The translations under genes were made by a program, and so were the position numbers. A stretch of DNA of 5,567 bases from Actinomycetes bacterium (GTDB taxonomy: Bacteria > Actinomycetota > Acidimicrobiia > Acidimicrobiales > Palsa-688), in NCBI GenBank assembly GCA_021808665.1, contig JAKBBA010000189.1, positions 1 through 5,567 on the forward strand, written 5' to 3'. Under the pieces are notes generated by a model, which worked only from the letters and a program-made list of their open reading frames with translations, had not been told where the DNA came from and made no database searches. This document shows positions 1-5,453 of this stretch, in pieces. Each line of letters starts with the position of its first letter. Position 1 is the stretch's first letter.

Positions 1-1
1 C

Positions 2-148
2 CGATGCATCCACGTCCTAGCCCTGCCCGGCGAGGAAGATTCGGTGGAGGCCTGCAAACGCATAGCCGACGCCGGAGGCGGCACCATGGCCCAGTTGCTG
101 CGTCCGAGCGACGCTGTCAGCGCGATACGTCGGCTCCTCGAGCCTTGA
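2..148 (+). CDS. C-terminal fragment of an unidentified protein (possibly vWA-like)
   Basis: Partial gene cut by the left window edge; 48 residues are readable, ending at TGA 146-148. This frame is open to the edge and has mostly G or C in third positions. The other two plus frames hit stops or give an Arg-rich translation typical of a shadow frame. The peptide contains a hydrophobic strand (IHVLALPG), then a helix and a glycine turn (RIADAGGG), then a final amphipathic helix (DAVSAIRRLL). That order resembles the end of von Willebrand factor A domains, where a strand is followed by an 'IA..tGG' segment and a closing helix, but the evidence is only pattern-level. It could equally be another Rossmann-like alpha/beta domain. 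Only 16 bp separate its stop from the APH1 start, so the two are probably co-transcribed. Confidence 0.55.
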   Translation, partial: RCIHVLALPGEEDSVEACKRIADAGGGTMAQLLRPSDAVSAIRRLLEP

Positions 149-164
149 GCATTTTCGAATAGCC

Positions 165-1064
165 ATGTGGCCTGATGCAGAGGTGGAGATCAATGCAAGG
201 CTCGTTCGCATCTTGCTCGTCGAGCAGGCGCCGGGCCTTGCGGGCTTGGACCTGAGGCCGGTCGGAGCTGGCTGGGACAATGTGATGTGGCGGTTAGGCG
301 ATCGCCTCGCGGTGCGGTTGCCGCGCAGGCAGTCGGCGGCCCCGCTTGCGGCAAAAGAACAGCAATGGATGACGGAAATCGGAAGCGGATTACCCCTCGC
401 CGTGCCCCTACCCGTCTTCTCGGGTCGTCCAGGTTGCGGTTACCCGTGGCACTGGTCTGTCGTCAAGTGGCTGGAAGGCGAGCCTGCAGACCGGGCAGTG
501 ATCGAATCCCCGACTGCAGCGGCGAGCGCTCTCGGGGAATTCCTTCGCGCACTTCACCGCCGCGCGCCCACCGACGCACCAGTCAACGAGTTTCGTGGCG
601 TCCCTCTCGCTTTGCGAGCGGACACGCTCGAAGCACGCCTCGAAGCATTGGAGGCACACGTCGACGGGCCGGCTATCCGAAGGGCCTGGGCCGCGGCCCT
701 CGAGGCGCGGGCATATCAGGACCCACCCGTGTGGCTGCACGGTGACCTGCACCCGGCGAACATGATCGTCGCTCGAGGAGCACTCGCCGGGGTCATCGAC
801 TTCGGCGACCTTTGCGCCGGCGATCCCGCAACCGATATTGCCGCGCTCCACATGCTTATTCCAAGCGAAGCGGCGCCGACCTTCTGGGAGGCCTACGGGG
901 GCTGGGAGGAACACCTTGACCGAAGAGCTGTCGGATGGGCCCTTTTGTTCGGGCTCATGCTCATGGAGATCGGCATGCAAGGCCCCCCCCTCGTACACCA
1001 ACGTCGGGCGCTCTACGCTAGACAGAGCAGTTGGCGCAGACGCCGAAACTTTTTTCACTGCTGA
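165..1064 (+). CDS. Aminoglycoside phosphotransferase (APH)-family kinase, frameshifted near its 3' end
   Basis: APH/choline-kinase-fold small-molecule kinase, expected to be cytosolic and to move phosphate from a nucleotide to a hydroxyl group. Visible motifs: nucleotide-binding loop GAGWDNVMWRLGD (34-46), beta-3 LAVRLPRR with basic residue R51, a YPWHWSVVKWLEG hinge (93-105), catalytic loop HGDLHPAN (192-199; D194 catalytic, N199), metal-binding IDFGD (D212), and GDPATD (219-224). This is the 'GWDN' type common as orphan genes in actinobacteria, with unknown substrate; antibiotic resistance should not be assumed. As read, the frame gives 299 aa with a basic, unfamily-like tail after residue 275. 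Removing one C from the C8 run at 983-990 restores a 305-residue protein with a plausible last helix (VGRSTLDRAVG), ending at TAA 1081-1083 and overlapping the next ATG. The ATG at 165 has no strong ribosome site. It lies 16 bp after the upstream stop, and the fold begins soon after it. Confidence 0.85.
   Translation: MWPDAEVEINARLVRILLVEQAPGLAGLDLRPVGAGWDNVMWRLGDRLAVRLPRRQSAAPLAAKEQQWMTEIGSGLPLAVPLPVFSGRPGCGYPWHWSVVKWLEGEPADRAVIESPTAAASALGEFLRALHRRAPTDAPVNEFRGVPLALRADTLEARLEALEAHVDGPAIRRAWAAALEARAYQDPPVWLHGDLHPANMIVARGALAGVIDFGDLCAGDPATDIAALHMLIPSEAAPTFWEAYGGWEEHLDRRAVGWALLFGLMLMEIGMQGPPLVHQRRALYARQSSWRRRRNFFHC
983..990 (+). other. C8 homopolymer at the apparent frameshift of the APH1 gene
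   Basis: Eight consecutive C residues. Upstream of this run the APH fold is read in the frame of position 165. Downstream, the family-like C-terminal helix and a stop overlapping the next start are found in the frame that needs one base fewer. The run therefore carries one C too many relative to an intact gene. A homopolymer sequencing error, a true mutation, or reversible slippage would all look like this. Confidence 0.75.
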
Positions 1065-1068
1065 TGAC

Positions 1069-1076
1069 AGGGAGGA
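1069..1076 (+). promoter_or_regulatory. Strong Shine-Dalgarno for the acyl-CoA dehydrogenase
   Basis: AGGGAGGA, whose GGAGG core lies 7 nt before the ATG at 1083. It sits inside the last codons of the frame-restored APH1 gene. Together with the TAATG stop/start overlap it fixes the dehydrogenase start and suggests translational coupling between the two genes. Confidence 0.85.
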
Positions 1077-1082
1077 ACAGTA

Positions 1083-2351
1083 ATGGACTTTGACATTCCG
1101 TCCGATCTCGTCGCATACCTGGACGAGCTTGATGCTTTCATCGAAGCCGAGATCAAACCTCTCGAAGGCGCCGACGACAACATCCGCTTCTTCGACCACA
1201 GACGTGAGTGGGCCCGAACCGACTTCGAGCGGGGAGGACTTCCGCGCCGGGAGTGGGAGGAGCTTCTAGGAGAGGCCCGCCGGAGGGCGGACGCCGCAGG
1301 CCATTACCGATACCCGTTTCCCGCCTCCTTCGGCGGTCGCGACGGTAACAACGTGGGCATGGCGGTGATCCGGGAGCACTTGGCCCGCAAAGGCCTCGGT
1401 TTGCACAACGACTTGCAGAACGAGCATTCGATCGTCGGCAACAACGTGGGGTTGCTTTTGATGATCAACTACGGCAGCGACGAGCAGAAGGCGGAATGGA
1501 TCGACGACCTCGCCCGAGGCAGACGCCACTTCGCTTTCGGGATCACCGAGCCTGCGCACGGCTCCGACGCCACGCACATGGAGACCTCCGCTGTTCGCGA
1601 CGGCGACACGTGGGTGATAAACGGCGAGAAGACCTGGAACACCGGCATCCACACTGCCGCGGCGGACCTGGTGTTCGCTCGAACGTCCGGCGAGGCCGGC
1701 GATGCGCGAGGGATCACGGCGTTCATGGTTCCAAGGGACACGCCCGGATTCGAGGTTCTCGAATACCTTTGGACGTTCAACATGCCGACCGACCATGCGC
1801 ACGTACGTTTGAGCGATGTCCGCGTCCCGGCCGGTGCGGTCTTCGGCGAGGAGGGCAGGGGTCTCGCGATCACCCAGCACTTCTTCAACGAGAACCGGAT
1901 CCGCCAGGCAGCGTCGAGTCTCGGTGCTGCCGAGTTCTGCGTGGACAGGGCTGTCGAATACGCGAAGAAGCGGGCCCCTTTCGGCAAGCCGCTCGCCTCG
2001 AACCAGGCAATCCAGTTCCCCCTCGTCGAGCTTCGCACGCAATGCGAAATGTTGAAAGTATTCATTTACAAGACGGCGTGGCTGATGGACCGAGACGGGG
2101 CTTTCAGCGCTTCGGAGCAGGTGTCGATGTGCAACTTCTGGGCGAACAGGCTGTGCTGCGAAGCCGCGGATCGAGCGATGCAGGTACACGGCGGCCTTGG
2201 CTACTCGCGCCACCAGCCTTTCGAGCACATCTACCGCCACCATCGCCGTTACCGGATCACGGAAGGCTCAGAGGAGATCCAGATGCGCCGAGTCGCCGGC
2301 TACATGTTCGGGTTCATGTCCCAGCGCGCCCCGAAGGGAGTCGACGCCTGA
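1083..2351 (+). CDS. Acyl-CoA dehydrogenase (FadE-type), full length
   Basis: FAD-dependent flavoenzyme of 422 aa predicted to oxidise an acyl-CoA thioester to the 2,3-enoyl-CoA, passing electrons to electron-transfer flavoprotein; cytosolic, with no signal peptide. Order of parts: N-terminal helical domain (about 1-150); family signature FGITEPAHGSD (152-162) starting the beta domain with NGEKTWNTG (180-188); C-terminal helical domain with RAPFGKPLASNQ (297-308) and QVHGGLGYSRHQP (367-379); then ITEGSEEIQ (392-400). Glu394 aligns with the catalytic base of medium-chain acyl-CoA dehydrogenase (EGTSQIQ segment), so a normal alpha-proton-abstracting dehydrogenase is expected. The N-terminus is longer than in classic short/medium-chain enzymes, with a charged insert around 28-72. 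The start is fixed by a strong ribosome site and the TAATG overlap with APH1. Its stop lies 3 bp from the stop of the convergent kinase gene. Substrate chain length cannot be judged by eye. Confidence 0.95.
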   Translation: MDFDIPSDLVAYLDELDAFIEAEIKPLEGADDNIRFFDHRREWARTDFERGGLPRREWEELLGEARRRADAAGHYRYPFPASFGGRDGNNVGMAVIREHLARKGLGLHNDLQNEHSIVGNNVGLLLMINYGSDEQKAEWIDDLARGRRHFAFGITEPAHGSDATHMETSAVRDGDTWVINGEKTWNTGIHTAAADLVFARTSGEAGDARGITAFMVPRDTPGFEVLEYLWTFNMPTDHAHVRLSDVRVPAGAVFGEEGRGLAITQHFFNENRIRQAASSLGAAEFCVDRAVEYAKKRAPFGKPLASNQAIQFPLVELRTQCEMLKVFIYKTAWLMDRDGAFSASEQVSMCNFWANRLCCEAADRAMQVHGGLGYSRHQPFEHIYRHHRRYRITEGSEEIQMRRVAGYMFGFMSQRAPKGVDA

Positions 2352-2354
2352 ACC

Positions 2355-3380
2355 TCACGGGCGGATGAGCATCAGAAGGTCCCATTCCATTTCGGGTACC
2401 CGCCGACCGCTGGCCGCCATGATAATCGACGGGAAGGTCCCGCTCAAATGCGCTGACGCCTGGCCATAGAGGCCTACCGCCCAGCGCAGAGTTCCAAGGA
2501 CTTTCCACCACTCGAAGCGCTCCACGTCGAAGGAGCCACCTGCCTGGTTGTAGCCGTCAACAAGGGGTTGAAGGGGAGAGAAGCCACCGACCTCCAACTC
2601 GTCGCTCCGAAAGCGCCACATACGCAGCGCGGGCCAAGCGAGGTCCTCCATCGGGTCGCCCAGTTTGCGCGACCCTTCCCAGTCGAGGATTGCCCGGAGT
2701 CCGTCGGGGCCGACGATCAGATTCCCGTTGCGGACGTCGGTGTGCACGATCGACGTAGCGCCGCTCGATACGGGGAGGTGGCCCTCCAGCCATTTCATGC
2801 CGAGCGCAAGTGCCGGGCGATCTGCCAGTCCTAGGTCGACGATCGCAGCGCCGACGTCGCCGAGTGCCGCCTCCGCTGGCGGGCGCGGACCCGGGTCGAT
2901 CAGTCCTGGCGGCGCAAGTTCGGGGCTGATCGAGTGGAGTCTCGCCAAGGCAGCGCCGAGCTGGCCGGCGACCTGCTCGCCGTTCCCGTTGTCTCCCACT
3001 AGTCGGAGAACTCTCCTCGGGACTGTTTCGCCGTCGACGCGCTCCGAGATGAAGAATGGTCCTCCGAGTATTCCGGCGTCCTCCGACATCGCGACGACCT
3101 CGGGTACCGGAACCCCGCATCCGCGCGCAAGCGCTCGCATCGTCGCCTCTGAGGCAACCGTGTTGAGACCTCCAGCACCCTCCGGGACGATCGTCACGAC
3201 GAGACCGGTGGGAGAGCGGCCCTCGCAGAGCGCGTCGAACGCTACATTGCGCCTTCTCGCTCCGGCAGATGAGGCGGTGACGTTGACGACGCTGACCGGG
3301 AGACCCCACAGCTCGGCAAGGAACGCCTCCAGCCTCTCGGCGAGGGTCGCTTCGTTGCCAGTCAGATGCAGGCTGGTCAT
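2355..3380 (-). CDS. APH-family phosphotransferase of the ACAD10/11-LvaA type (APH2)
   Basis: Kinase of 341 aa with the APH fold, closer to the APH-like domain of ACAD10/ACAD11 and to LvaA-type hydroxyacyl-CoA kinases than to antibiotic kinases. Visible: PVPEVVAMSED (91-101), GGPFFISERVDGETV (106-120), catalytic loop HTDVRNGN (213-220; D215 presumed catalytic, N220), ILDWEGS (231-237; D233 presumed metal ligand) and GDPMEDLAW (241-249), a spacing typical of this group. The helix-C Glu (E78 in ASEATMRAL) is present, but the beta-3 strand reads VVTIVPEG where relatives usually have a 'VLR' Arg or Lys, so its basic partner seems missing. The open frame extends 35 codons further upstream, but the ATG at 3380 is preferred: GGGAGGG lies 3 nt before it, and it overlaps the upstream DUF6285-like stop as ATGA. 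Likely role, by inference: phosphorylating a hydroxyacyl-CoA together with the small upstream protein. Confidence 0.9.
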   Translation of the reverse strand: MTSLHLTGNEATLAERLEAFLAELWGLPVSVVNVTASSAGARRRNVAFDALCEGRSPTGLVVTIVPEGAGGLNTVASEATMRALARGCGVPVPEVVAMSEDAGILGGPFFISERVDGETVPRRVLRLVGDNGNGEQVAGQLGAALARLHSISPELAPPGLIDPGPRPPAEAALGDVGAAIVDLGLADRPALALGMKWLEGHLPVSSGATSIVHTDVRNGNLIVGPDGLRAILDWEGSRKLGDPMEDLAWPALRMWRFRSDELEVGGFSPLQPLVDGYNQAGGSFDVERFEWWKVLGTLRWAVGLYGQASAHLSGTFPSIIMAASGRRVPEMEWDLLMLIRP

Positions 3381-3739
3381 CTGCCCTCCCACTCGTCGTG
3401 TCCGGGTTTGACCACGCCAAGCTCGTCGCGCACGACCGCTACCATGGTGAGCCACGCCGAACGCTCGAAGTCGGGATCGTCGCAACTTCTCAACTTCTCA
3501 GCGAGCTCCGCACGCAGGTCTTCGACTTCTCCAGCGTGGCCGAGAAGGGCTGTAAGTCGGGACTGTTCGGCGCTTCGGGCGGCGGCAGCCAGATCGGTCT
3601 CCCGCCCCACGATACGGGCCAGGTTCGCCGCGACTCTCACCTTGTGTGCGACGTCGCCCGGCACGGCGGCCATGACCTCGGCCTCGAGGAAGTCCGCTAC
3701 CGCGTCGAGCAGTTGGGAGGCACTCGGGTACATGTTCAT
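3377..3739 (-). CDS. DUF6285-like small protein (possible LvaB-type kinase partner)
   Basis: Small, mostly helical cytosolic protein of 120 aa. It shows the pattern of the DUF6285 group: YPSASQLLDAVADFLEAEV near the start (4-22), a central KVRVAANLARIVGRE block (33-47), a RLTALLG turn (61-67), an EVEDLRAELAEKLRS helix (71-85), and a final helix ending VVRDELGVVKPG (102-113). DUF6285 genes commonly sit beside APH-family kinases. As I recall, the LvaB subunit that works with kinase LvaA in levulinate degradation is of this size and type, but I cannot check that here. The gene overlaps APH2 by 4 bp (ATGA), which suggests fixed-ratio synthesis. ATG 3739 is preferred because the family similarity begins there and a -10-like box lies 7 nt upstream. 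An in-frame ATG at 3760 would add seven residues, and the frame stays open to an ATG at 3853, beyond the divergent gene's start. Confidence 0.8.
   Translation of the reverse strand: MNMYPSASQLLDAVADFLEAEVMAAVPGDVAHKVRVAANLARIVGRETDLAAAARSAEQSRLTALLGHAGEVEDLRAELAEKLRSCDDPDFERSAWLTMVAVVRDELGVVKPGHDEWEGR
3384..3390 (-). promoter_or_regulatory. Shine-Dalgarno deciding the APH2 start
   Basis: Read on the minus strand, GGGAGGG lies 3 nt before the ATG at 3380, inside the last codons (WEGR) of the DUF6285-like gene. It favours this ATG over in-frame starts further upstream and fits translational coupling through the ATGA overlap. Confidence 0.7.
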
Positions 3740-3746
3740 CGACGCA

Positions 3747-3752
3747 AGGCTA
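3747..3752 (-). promoter_or_regulatory. Candidate -10 box for a leaderless DUF6285-APH2 transcript
   Basis: On the minus strand TAGCCT fits the actinobacterial TANNNT -10 pattern and ends 7 nt before the ATG at 3739. Transcription would then begin at or next to the start codon. No Shine-Dalgarno precedes that ATG, as expected for a leaderless message. I see no convincing -35 element. Confidence 0.45.
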
Positions 3753-3793
3753 CGCGTCATCGATGCGGCCTGGCCTGCCCTCGGCGAGTTCGC

Positions 3794-3799
3794 TACGAT
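3794..3799 (+). promoter_or_regulatory. Candidate -10 box for a leaderless SCO6745-family transcript
   Basis: TACGAT fits TANNNT and ends 6 nt before the ATG at 3806, placing the expected transcription start at the start codon. No Shine-Dalgarno is present upstream. The -35 region (around 3771-3776, TGGCCT) is weak. Confidence 0.5.
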
Positions 3800-3805
3800 C
3801 CGACT

Positions 3806-4543
3806 ATGAACGTCAACGACCTGATGGCACGCGCCTGCCCTAGCCTCGGGCATCTCGGCTCGGCCTTCTATTTCACCCCGGAGACTGTCGGCGTGGGTAA
3901 AGGAGTCGGCCTCGACGGATTCCGGTTCTACTTCCTCGGTCGGGGCGGGGTTCTAGGCGACGTGGAGCCGGCGGTTGTGACGAGCACCTTCGGTTACTTC
4001 AAGCCGTCACTCGTCGAGAAGATGTGGACCTCTGCACGTGAGCGCTATCCCGCCCGCGACGCATCCCGGCTCTACGTCCGCTGCTGCCAGGATCACGGTC
4101 GGGCGCGCCTGGCCGGCGCCGACGGTCTCGAAGGCTTCTGCGACGCAGGAGAAAAGGTGATCGCCAAGGCGATGGAGGACCTCGCAGGGCTCACCCTGTT
4201 CGCGGGATGGGCGGCGGAGCCCCTAGCGGAGGATCTGCCGGGACGGGCGATGCAACTCGTCGCAGTCCTTCGCGAGCTTCGCGGGTCTGCCCACCTCGTC
4301 GCAGTCAAAGCCAGTTGCCTGCCGACGCCCGTAGCTCACGCGATCAAGCGACCCAAAGACGTCGCAGTATTCGGCTGGGCGGAAGGCGAGGTGCCCGAAC
4401 CCACGGACGACGACAGGAATGCGCTCGAGAGCGCCGAAGCGTTGACCGATCGACTGCTCGCGCCCGCATTCGTAGCGTTGGACGACACCGAGGCGGCGGC
4501 ATTCCTTGCGGGTCTCGAAGCAATAGAGTCCGCCTTGGCCTGA
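3806..4543 (+). CDS. SCO6745-family protein, function unknown
   Basis: Protein of 245 aa matching the actinobacterial SCO6745 family (sometimes labelled SalK-like or helix-turn-helix). Its biochemical role is not known to me. Family landmarks in order: HLGSAFYFTPE (16-26), GLDGFRFYFLGRGGVLGDVEP (35-55), VVTSTFGYFKPSLVEKMW (57-74), a helical middle, MQLVAVLRELRGSAHLVAV (149-167), where relatives usually read RGDGH, and a C-terminal helical segment with EALTDRLLAP (211-220). The RGSAH variant of that last motif is unusual. No signal peptide or membrane segment is seen. The frame is open far upstream, but that stretch is antisense to the DUF6285-like gene. ATG 3806 is chosen because the family similarity starts there and a -10-like box lies just upstream. 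The gene diverges from the DUF6285-like gene and converges on the histidine phosphatase 38 bp away, so it is probably a single-gene unit. Confidence 0.88.
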   Translation: MNVNDLMARACPSLGHLGSAFYFTPETVGVGKGVGLDGFRFYFLGRGGVLGDVEPAVVTSTFGYFKPSLVEKMWTSARERYPARDASRLYVRCCQDHGRARLAGADGLEGFCDAGEKVIAKAMEDLAGLTLFAGWAAEPLAEDLPGRAMQLVAVLRELRGSAHLVAVKASCLPTPVAHAIKRPKDVAVFGWAEGEVPEPTDDDRNALESAEALTDRLLAPAFVALDDTEAAAFLAGLEAIESALA

Positions 4544-4581
4544 TCGGCCCCACCTCTCTTCGCCGTGCCGCTGCCCTGCCG

Positions 4582-5343
4582 TTAGTCGGCTATCGCCATG
4601 GGGCGGTACCGGCTCTCCGCGCTGGCAGGCGAGGTCCGTCGAAGGCTGCGGGACGGGCCTTGCCCGGAGTGCGGTTCGCGATAGAGGAAAATCTCGGCAT
4701 TGGCGACCGATTCGCGCTTCTGGTCGCCGCCTTGATGTTCCCAGGTTCCTTCGCTACCGGAGAGCTGCAGGGTGCGAAGCGCCTGAACTGGTTCGGCGTG
4801 CGTGACCAAAAGGACTGCGTCTCCGCTACGAAGGCGAGGCCAGGCGGTTTCGTTCCAGAAGCTGATCACGCGCCGGTGGGTATCACGGCGCGTTTCGCCA
4901 TTCGGCAGCTCCTCCCGACGTACGTGCGCGTACTTGCCGCCGTTGCTCGGATTCGCCGGATGACCTAAAGGAAGCGGGGGAGGGGCGGCGTCAGGATCGT
5001 CCCGCCAGATTTTGCGCTGCCGGTTTCCGTACCGTCCTGAAATCTCGCTCTTGGTCATGCCCTGCAACTGCCCGAGGTTTCGCTCGTTTAGCCGCCAGTC
5101 GGTGCGAGCCGGCACTGTCGGCCGTCCCGCCGCCTCAAGCAGTAGCAGCGCGGTCGACCTTGCACGCTGCAGTTCGCTGGTGAAACACACGGTGGGTGCG
5201 GCAGCGAGGTTGCCGATGATTTCTCCTGCACGAGCTGCCTCAGCGCGACCACGCTCGCTCAGCGCCGGATCCTCCCACCCGGCCAGGCGACCACCTGCGT
5301 TCCAGGTGCTTTCAGCGTGGCGCACCACGATCAGCACCACCAT
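4582..5343 (-). CDS. Phosphoglycerate-mutase-like histidine phosphatase (divergent dPGM paralogue)
   Basis: Histidine phosphatase superfamily protein of 253 aa, close in length and layout to cofactor-dependent phosphoglycerate mutase (GpmA). Visible: RHAESTWN (8-15; H9 would be the phosphorylated His), AGWEDPALSERGRAEA (21-36), TSELQRARSTA (55-65; R62), RLNERNLGQLQGMTKSE (84-100; E87 the presumed acid/base), IWRDDPDAAPPPLP (112-125), and VTHAEPVQAL (180-189; second His H182). The frame around these motifs is mutase-like, but several mutase positions differ: RHGES to RHAES, TGW to AGW, the second Arg of WRR to Asp, and HGNSLRAL to HAEPVQAL. It may be a phosphatase or mutase for another phospho-substrate rather than the glycolytic enzyme. 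ATG 5343 lies directly before the first strand. It follows the partial acyl-CoA dehydrogenase by 110 bp on the same strand, so co-transcription is possible but not shown. Confidence 0.88.
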   Translation of the reverse strand: MVVLIVVRHAESTWNAGGRLAGWEDPALSERGRAEAARAGEIIGNLAAAPTVCFTSELQRARSTALLLLEAAGRPTVPARTDWRLNERNLGQLQGMTKSEISGRYGNRQRKIWRDDPDAAPPPLPLGHPANPSNGGKYAHVRREELPNGETRRDTHRRVISFWNETAWPRLRSGDAVLLVTHAEPVQALRTLQLSGSEGTWEHQGGDQKRESVANAEIFLYREPHSGQGPSRSLRRTSPASAESRYRPMAIAD

Positions 5344-5453
5344 GCGCCCCAGGCGCGTCCGTATGCGTCCGGTGGATAACTCTGGGAATTCGTCGCCACG
5401 GATCGATTGTGGGTTGACTACGTGAAGGATTCGTGAGGCGTGGATGAGTTCGA
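5344..5453. other. 110 bp intergenic spacer without a recognisable gene
   Basis: Lies between the partial acyl-CoA dehydrogenase and the histidine phosphatase, both on the minus strand. It may hold the promoter of the phosphatase gene, but I find no convincing -35/-10 pair on the minus strand and no strong Shine-Dalgarno before the ATG at 5343. A DnaA-box-like GGTGGATAA occurs at 5371-5379, probably by chance. No clear terminator hairpin is visible. Confidence 0.5.

Noticed and set aside
408..1199. Long minus-strand open frame opposite APH1
   Set aside because: It lies antisense to a gene with clear kinase motifs; its translation has no recognisable domain and is a GC-rich shadow frame.
1266..2243. 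Long minus-strand open frame opposite the acyl-CoA dehydrogenase
   Set aside because: The plus-strand dehydrogenase motifs are unambiguous and the antisense translation has no family-like pattern.
165..3380. Antibiotic resistance role for the two APH-fold kinases
   Set aside because: The fold is shared by many metabolic kinases. APH2 resembles the acyl-CoA-linked group, and nothing nearby suggests resistance.
2665..3411. Plus-strand open frame opposite APH2
   Set aside because: Ser/Pro/Ala/Arg-rich low-complexity translation, typical of the antisense of a high-GC gene.
3398..3805. N-terminal extension of the SCO6745-family protein
   Set aside because: The frame is open upstream, but the stretch is antisense to the DUF6285-like gene. 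Family similarity starts at 3806, where a -10-like box precedes the ATG.
4544..4581. Terminator between the SCO6745-family gene and the histidine phosphatase
   Set aside because: The 38 bp convergent gap lacks a clear GC hairpin followed by a T tract on either strand.
5371..5379. DnaA box (GGTGGATAA, one mismatch to TGTGGATAA)
   Set aside because: A single imperfect site with no cluster, AT-rich region or dnaA/dnaN genes; likely chance.
5414..5419. Plus-strand -35-like TTGACT
   Set aside because: No -10-like box lies at the right distance, and no plus-strand gene follows before the window ends.
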